From Clostridia bacterium (GTDB lineage Bacteria > Bacillota > Clostridia > Christensenellales > Aristaeellaceae), in NCBI GenBank assembly GCA_017522345.1, contig JAFWZN010000110.1, positions 1 to 36,183 on the forward strand: 36,183 nt of DNA. The letters are read 5' to 3'. A program made the position numbers and the translations under genes. The notes under the pieces are model-generated. The model was not told the origin of the DNA. It saw nothing but the letters and a program-made list of their open reading frames with translations, and did not search any database. Below are positions 32,403 through 36,183 of this stretch, piece after piece (position 1 is the first letter of the stretch; every line of letters begins with the position of its first letter).

Positions 32403-33932
32403 ATGAAAAAGTATTATCTCGGCTTTGATTTCGGCGCTTCCAGCGGACGCGCGATTTTGGGCATTCTGGATATCGACGAAGCTACCGGCAAAAAGAAGCT
32501 CGACCTTGAAGAGGTTTATCGCTTCCCGAACGAGGCGGTCAGAGAAGGAAATGTTTTGCGGTGGGAAACCGAGCGCCTGTTTAACGAAATGAAGACCGGC
32601 ATCACGCTTGTGGCCGAAAAGGGCATTCATATTGAATCTATCGGTATCGACACATGGGGCGTTGACTTCGGCATTATCAGCGAAGACGGCGACATCGTTT
32701 TCCGTCCCGTTTCCTATCGCGACGACCGAACCATCGGCATGATGGAGGAAGCGTTCAAAAAGATGGGCAAGACGGAAATTTTCGAAAACACCGGCCTTGC
32801 GTTTTTGCAGTTCAACACGCTTTATCAGCTGATCGCCATGAAAAACGATCCTGAAACGGCGAAATACATTGACGAAAAGAACACCCTTCTTTTCATGCCC
32901 GACCTGTTTGCCTATTACCTGACCGGCGCGGTCGGCACGGAATACACAATCGCTTCTACCAGCCAGATGATCGATCCTTCCGTTCGCACCTGGTCCAAGA
33001 AGGTGCTGGACGCGTTCGGACTTCCCGAAGGCCTGTTTGCGCCCATCCAGCAGCCCGGCGAAATCAGAGGCTATCTTAAAAAGGAAATCTGCCCGGCGAT
33101 TGATTACGAAATTCCCGTTGTCGCCGTTGCCTCCCACGACACCGCCTCCGCCGTCGCTGCCGTTCCTGCGCGCGAGGGTGAAAAGTTTGCCTATCTTTCC
33201 AGCGGCACATGGTCGCTTTTGGGCGTTGAAACGCCCACGCCCGTGTGCACCGAGGACGTTATGAATGCAAACTTCTCAAACGAAGGCGGCTTAAACGGCA
33301 CTACGCGTCTGCTTAAAAACATCATGGGCCTTTGGATCATTCAGGAGTGCAGAAAGCAGTTCAACATCGAGCGCGAAAACAGCGGCCTTGAAAAGCTCAG
33401 CTTCGCCGACATCGTGTGCGAGGTTGAGAAAATGACTTCTCCCGTTGACGCCGTCATCGACGTGGACGACAACGAATTCTTCGCGCCCGACGGCATGGTG
33501 GACAGAATTGAAGCTTATGTCAAAAAGCATTACGGCAAGGATGTATGCCCCTGCCAGCGCGTGGGCCAGATTGCGGACGTCGTTTATAAGGGCCTTGCGC
33601 TTAAGTACCGCTGGGGCATCGAGAAGCTTGAAAAGATTACGGGCGACAATATCGACGCGCTTTATATCGTTGGCGGCGGCGGAAAGAACGAGCTTTTAAA
33701 CGCCTATACCGCGTCCGCTTTAAAGCGCCCGGTTCGTATCGGCGCATCCGAAGGCACAGTCATCGGAAACCTGCTCGTTCAGGCGATGGCGACCAAGGAT
33801 GTAAAGGATATTTGGGAGCTTCGCAGAATCGTTGCCGATTCCTTCGGCAGCAAAACCTATGAATTTGATCCCGCGCAGAGCGAAAAGTGGGACAAGGCGT
33901 ATTCGGATCTTAAAAAACTGATTGGAGAATAA
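32403..33932 (+). CDS. rhaB: L-rhamnulokinase
   Basis: A 509-residue FGGY-family kinase. The start has YYLGFDFGASSGRAILG, and the segment RFPNEAVREGNVLRWETERL is specific for rhamnulokinases, which make L-rhamnulose-1-phosphate. Later blocks include GIDTWGVDFGII, SYRDDRT, ASHDTASAVAAVPA, YLSSGTWSLLGVE, and the C-terminal nucleotide site IVGGGGKNELLN. GGGAGGTAGGGG precedes the ATG. No rhaA, rhaD or rhaS gene lies next to it; instead it leads an operon with mrnC, rlmB and sigH, so its context is not metabolic. Substrate assignment rests on the family only. Confidence 0.9.
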   Translation: MKKYYLGFDFGASSGRAILGILDIDEATGKKKLDLEEVYRFPNEAVREGNVLRWETERLFNEMKTGITLVAEKGIHIESIGIDTWGVDFGIISEDGDIVFRPVSYRDDRTIGMMEEAFKKMGKTEIFENTGLAFLQFNTLYQLIAMKNDPETAKYIDEKNTLLFMPDLFAYYLTGAVGTEYTIASTSQMIDPSVRTWSKKVLDAFGLPEGLFAPIQQPGEIRGYLKKEICPAIDYEIPVVAVASHDTASAVAAVPAREGEKFAYLSSGTWSLLGVETPTPVCTEDVMNANFSNEGGLNGTTRLLKNIMGLWIIQECRKQFNIERENSGLEKLSFADIVCEVEKMTSPVDAVIDVDDNEFFAPDGMVDRIEAYVKKHYGKDVCPCQRVGQIADVVYKGLALKYRWGIEKLEKITGDNIDALYIVGGGGKNELLNAYTASALKRPVRIGASEGTVIGNLLVQAMATKDVKDIWELRRIVADSFGSKTYEFDPAQSEKWDKAYSDLKKLIGE

Positions 33933-33938
33933 GGGATC

Positions 33939-34334
33939 ATGTCGGATTGCCGAGCGAGCGCATTTGAGCACGGACAGCTTCCCGGCGCGCTTGAGCTTGC
34001 GCTTGTGGGCGACAGCGTGTACGACCTTTATGTGAGAAGCCATCTTGTCAGAAAAGGCGGCCGCGTTAAGGACATACACAAAAACGCCGTTAAGCACGTA
34101 AACGCCCACGCGCAGGCAATGGCGCTGGATAAGATTGAAGCGGAGCTCAGCGAGGAGGAGGCGGGCGTTGTGAGGCGCGCCAGAAACGCAAAGCAGACGC
34201 CCACCAAAAACGCCGACGCGGGGGATTACCACAAGGCGACGGCGCTTGAATCGCTTTTTGGTTTTTTGTATTTAACCGGGCAGACGGAGCGGCTCGACCG
34301 CTTTTTAGCCCTTTGCACAGACATGGAAGGATGA
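33939..34334 (+). CDS. mrnC: Mini-ribonuclease III
   Basis: A 131-residue RNase III-like nuclease without dsRBD, which in Bacillus subtilis matures 23S rRNA. The core ALELALVGDSVYDLYVR holds Asp25/Asp29 in the place of the RNase III signature, and KATALESLFGFLYLTG has the catalytic-type Glu104. The region ARNAKQTPTKNADAGDYHKA matches the family. It lies 6 nt after rhaB and 9 nt before rlmB. The neighbouring rlmB is the normal partner in Bacillota, but cysS normally comes before mrnC. Confidence 0.93.
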   Translation: MSDCRASAFEHGQLPGALELALVGDSVYDLYVRSHLVRKGGRVKDIHKNAVKHVNAHAQAMALDKIEAELSEEEAGVVRRARNAKQTPTKNADAGDYHKATALESLFGFLYLTGQTERLDRFLALCTDMEG

Positions 34335-34343
34335 TCGATCCCA

Positions 34344-35285
34344 ATGGCATACGATCGCAAGGATTTCGGCGCAAGGCGTGAAGGCATGCCCTACCACGGA
34401 AACCATTCCGCAAAAAGGGTAGAGGGCAGAAAGAGCGCCGAATGGACGGGCACCGCCCAGCGCAATTACGGAAAAAATGAAGAAAGCGCGCCCTTTGAGG
34501 CCGACCCCAAGAAGCGCGCGTTCCGCCCCGGCAGATTCGAAAGAGAAGACACTGAGCTTCCGGAAAACCTGCTTGTGGGAAGAAACCCCATTCGCGAAGC
34601 TATCAAGGCCGGCCGTCCCATGGAAAAGCTGCTCGTCATGAAGGGCGATCTTTCGGGCGCGGCTAAGGACATCGTTCAGATGGCAAGAAAGATGGGCGTT
34701 GTGGTTCAGGAGGTGGAAAAGGCACGCCTCGATCAGGTGTATCCGAACCATCAGGGCCTTCTCGCTTACGTTTCCATGGCGTCTTACTCCACGATGGAAG
34801 AAATTTATTCCGCTGCGGAAGAAAAGGGCGAGGACGCGTTTATCGTGGTCCTGGACGGCATCACCGACCCGCACAATCTGGGCGCGATCATCAGAAGCGC
34901 GGAGTGCGCGGGCGCGCACGGCGTGGTTGTGTCGGAAAGAAGAAGCGCGGGTCTCAATCCCGCGTGCGTGAAGGCGGCCGCGGGCGCGCTTGAATATATG
35001 AAGGTTGCTCGCGTGACCAACATCACAAGAACGCTTGAGGACATGAAGGAAAGAGGCGTCTGGGTGTACGCGGCCGACATGGACGGCGCGGATCTGTACG
35101 AAGCCGATTTAAAAGGTCCGATCGCCATCGTCATCGGCGCCGAGGGAGAGGGCGTTTCGCAGCTTGTCCGAAAAACCTGCGATGGCGCGATCACCATTCC
35201 CATGAGCGGCCATATCAATTCCTTAAACGCTTCCGTCGCCGCGGGCATCATTCTGTTTGAAACTGCCCGGGCGAGAAAAAAGTAA
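34344..35285 (+). CDS. rlmB: 23S rRNA 2'-O-methyltransferase, RlmB/TrmH type (SPOUT)
   Basis: A 313-residue SPOUT-class methyltransferase. The first 75 residues are charged and low in order. The substrate-binding domain starts at LVGRNPIREAIKAG. The knot motifs are clear: DGITDPHNLGAIIRSAE (motif 1), GAEGEGVSQLVRK (motif 2) and IPMSGHINSLNASVAAGI (motif 3). RlmB methylates G2251 in E. coli 23S rRNA; the exact target here is inferred. It lies in mrnC-rlmB-sigH order; the yacP gene often found between rlmB and sigH is missing. Confidence 0.93.
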   Translation: MAYDRKDFGARREGMPYHGNHSAKRVEGRKSAEWTGTAQRNYGKNEESAPFEADPKKRAFRPGRFEREDTELPENLLVGRNPIREAIKAGRPMEKLLVMKGDLSGAAKDIVQMARKMGVVVQEVEKARLDQVYPNHQGLLAYVSMASYSTMEEIYSAAEEKGEDAFIVVLDGITDPHNLGAIIRSAECAGAHGVVVSERRSAGLNPACVKAAAGALEYMKVARVTNITRTLEDMKERGVWVYAADMDGADLYEADLKGPIAIVIGAEGEGVSQLVRKTCDGAITIPMSGHINSLNASVAAGIILFETARARKK

Positions 35286-35325
35286 TTTGCCTGATGAGAA
35301 AAAGCCCCCTTTGAGGAGGAAATGC

Positions 35326-35940
35326 ATGTACGAACACTATCTGAACATGCCCGATGAGGAAGTTGTGAAAATTGCGCAGAAGAGTGACAACCCTGCGCTT
35401 GAATATCTTTTGAACAAGTACAAAAACTTCGTCCGCTCAAAGGCAAGAAGCTATTTTCTGATCGGCGCAGACCACGAGGACATTGTTCAGGAGGGAATGA
35501 TTGGCCTTTATAAAGCCATCCGCGATTTTAAAGAGGACAGACAATCCTCCTTCCGCGCCTTTGCGGAGCTTTGCATCACCCGCCAGATCATTACCGCCAT
35601 CAAAACCGCAACGCGTCAAAAGCACATTCCCTTAAACAGCTATGTGTCGCTCGATAAGCCCATGTTTGACGAAAAGAGCGAAAGGACGCTTCTGGATACC
35701 ATCACCGAGGACAATTTCTCAAACCCCGAAGCGATGGTGATTTCAAAAGAAGACCTTTCCGTCATCGAAGGCAGAATCGGCGAAATGCTTTCCGATCTTG
35801 AAAAAGACGTGCTCATTAAGTACATGGAAGGCAAAAGCTATCAGGAGATCAGCGAAGAACTCGACAGGCACGTAAAGAGCATCGACAACGCGCTTCAGAG
35901 AGTGAAACGCAAGCTTCAGAAGTATTTGGATGCAAAATAG
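35326..35940 (+). CDS. sigH: RNA polymerase sigma factor, SigH type
   Basis: A 204-residue sigma factor. Region 2 shows DHEDIVQEGMIGLYKAIRDF and FRAFAELCITRQIITAIKTA, region 4 LEKDVLIKYMEGKSYQEIS with the HTH. The middle stretch YVSLDKPMFDEKSERTLLD fits SigH of Bacillota, which in Bacillus drives transition-phase and early sporulation genes. The ATG at 35326 is chosen because GAGGAGGAAATGC precedes it; upstream in-frame starts lie inside rlmB. Its place after rlmB agrees with SigH. The stop is TAG. A tRNA and tuf follow. Confidence 0.92.
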   Translation: MYEHYLNMPDEEVVKIAQKSDNPALEYLLNKYKNFVRSKARSYFLIGADHEDIVQEGMIGLYKAIRDFKEDRQSSFRAFAELCITRQIITAIKTATRQKHIPLNSYVSLDKPMFDEKSERTLLDTITEDNFSNPEAMVISKEDLSVIEGRIGEMLSDLEKDVLIKYMEGKSYQEISEELDRHVKSIDNALQRVKRKLQKYLDAK

Positions 35941-35995
35941 CGTGTGTTCTTCAGAAAATAACACATAATTGACGGAATAGAACGCATAATACTGA

Positions 35996-36024
35996 TTGAC
36001 AAATGATGTATGCTTTAGTAAAAT
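35996..36024 (+). promoter_or_regulatory. Promoter of tRNA-Gly (and probably tuf)
   Basis: TTGACA, 17 nt, TAAAAT, 22 nt before the tRNA. No terminator is seen between the tRNA and tuf, so both may come from this promoter. Confidence 0.82.
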
Positions 36025-36046
36025 AAGTATGATTAGGCGTGGGTTT

Positions 36047-36120
36047 GCGGGTGTAGCTCAATGGTAGAGCTCCAGCTTCCCAAGCTGATCACGTGGGTTC
36101 GATTCCCATCACCCGCTCCA
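36047..36120 (+). tRNA. tRNA-Gly (anticodon CCC)
   Basis: Acceptor GCGGGTG pairs with CACCCGC, discriminator T, encoded CCA. The D arm is GCTC...GAGC, the anticodon stem CCAGC/GCTGA with loop TTCCCAA (anticodon CCC), the T arm GTGGG-TTCGATT-CCCAT. The first anticodon-stem pair (27-43) is a C-A mismatch; the other four pair. It lies 33 nt before tuf. Confidence 0.93.
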
Positions 36121-36153
36121 CAAAAAATACTTAACTTGGAGGACTGACTGACA

Positions 36154-36183
36154 ATGGGCAAGGCAAAATTTGAGCGCACCAAG
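36154..36183 (+). CDS. tuf: Elongation factor Tu, first ten codons (3' end outside window)
   Basis: ATG at 36154 after GGAGGACTGACTGACA starts MGKAKFERTK, which is the well-known N-terminus of EF-Tu. The rest is outside the window. The order sigH, tRNA-Gly, tuf places it where rpmG-secE-nusG usually follow sigH. The identity rests on ten residues plus context, but this N-terminus is very typical. Confidence 0.88.
   Translation, partial: MGKAKFERTK

Noticed and set aside
35941..35995. TGTGTT...AACACA hairpin after sigH as a terminator
   Set aside because: Six base pairs only and no T-run follows.
1..36183. Mobile elements, integrases, phage genes, toxin-antitoxin pairs, CRISPR arrays, rRNA genes
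   Set aside because: None was recognised on either strand. Gene content is chromosomal throughout.

Overview
The window looks like chromosomal DNA of a low-GC-lineage Gram-positive bacterium (Bacillota, class Clostridia), although the DNA itself is moderately GC-rich. The grounds are the Gram-positive order of the spc ribosomal operon, a zinc-type S14, a KOW-domain protein between map and infA, a mrnC-rlmB-sigH block, a DUF1461/Lit-like membrane protein, strong AGGAGG ribosome binding sites and perfect sigma-A type promoters. A Christensenellales-like clostridium is my guess only. I see no transposase, integrase, phage gene or CRISPR array.

Layout. (1) 1-8633, + strand: the 3' end of rpsC, then rplP-rpmC-rpsQ-rplN-rplX-rplE-rpsZ-rpsH-rplF-rplR-rpsE-rpmD-rplO-secY-adk-map-KOW-infA-rpmJ, closed by a strong terminator. 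rplE carries an in-frame TAG at codon 64. rpsM/rpsK/rpsD/rpoA/rplQ do not follow. (2) 8634-20995: an accessory cell-surface region. It holds a histidine phosphatase (-), a fused priming sugar-phosphate transferase and GT2 glycosyltransferase (+), and a minus-strand pair (sulfatase, sugar/choline-phosphate nucleotidyltransferase). A divergent five-gene operon follows: MBOAT acyltransferase, DHHW/AlgJ-like protein, TPR-RCC1 membrane protein, FkbH-like HAD/GNAT protein and acyl carrier protein. Its part list resembles a Dlt system with DltA replaced by an FkbH-type loader. I propose that it esterifies an envelope glycopolymer with a glyceryl-type or related acyl group. The region ends with a 21-bp perfect inverted repeat overlapping the tRNA-Val promoter, then tRNA-Val(GAC) and a terminator.

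(3) 20996-31941: GtrA-family membrane protein; a MoxR-DUF58-transglutaminase/DUF4129 operon; secA from its own promoter; then prfB (without the programmed frameshift), a Lit-like gene and tsaD, ended by a terminator. (4) 31942-32402: a non-coding, AT-rich stretch with a run of co-oriented DnaA-box-like 9-mers (three perfect) and a small palindrome, then a promoter. (5) 32403-36183: rhaB (rhamnulokinase) directly upstream of mrnC, rlmB and sigH, then tRNA-Gly(CCC) and the first ten codons of tuf.

The points most worth following are the Dlt-like FkbH/ACP/MBOAT/DHHW operon, the amber codon inside rplE, the DnaA-box cluster far from dnaA, and the hairpin that embeds the tRNA-Val promoter.
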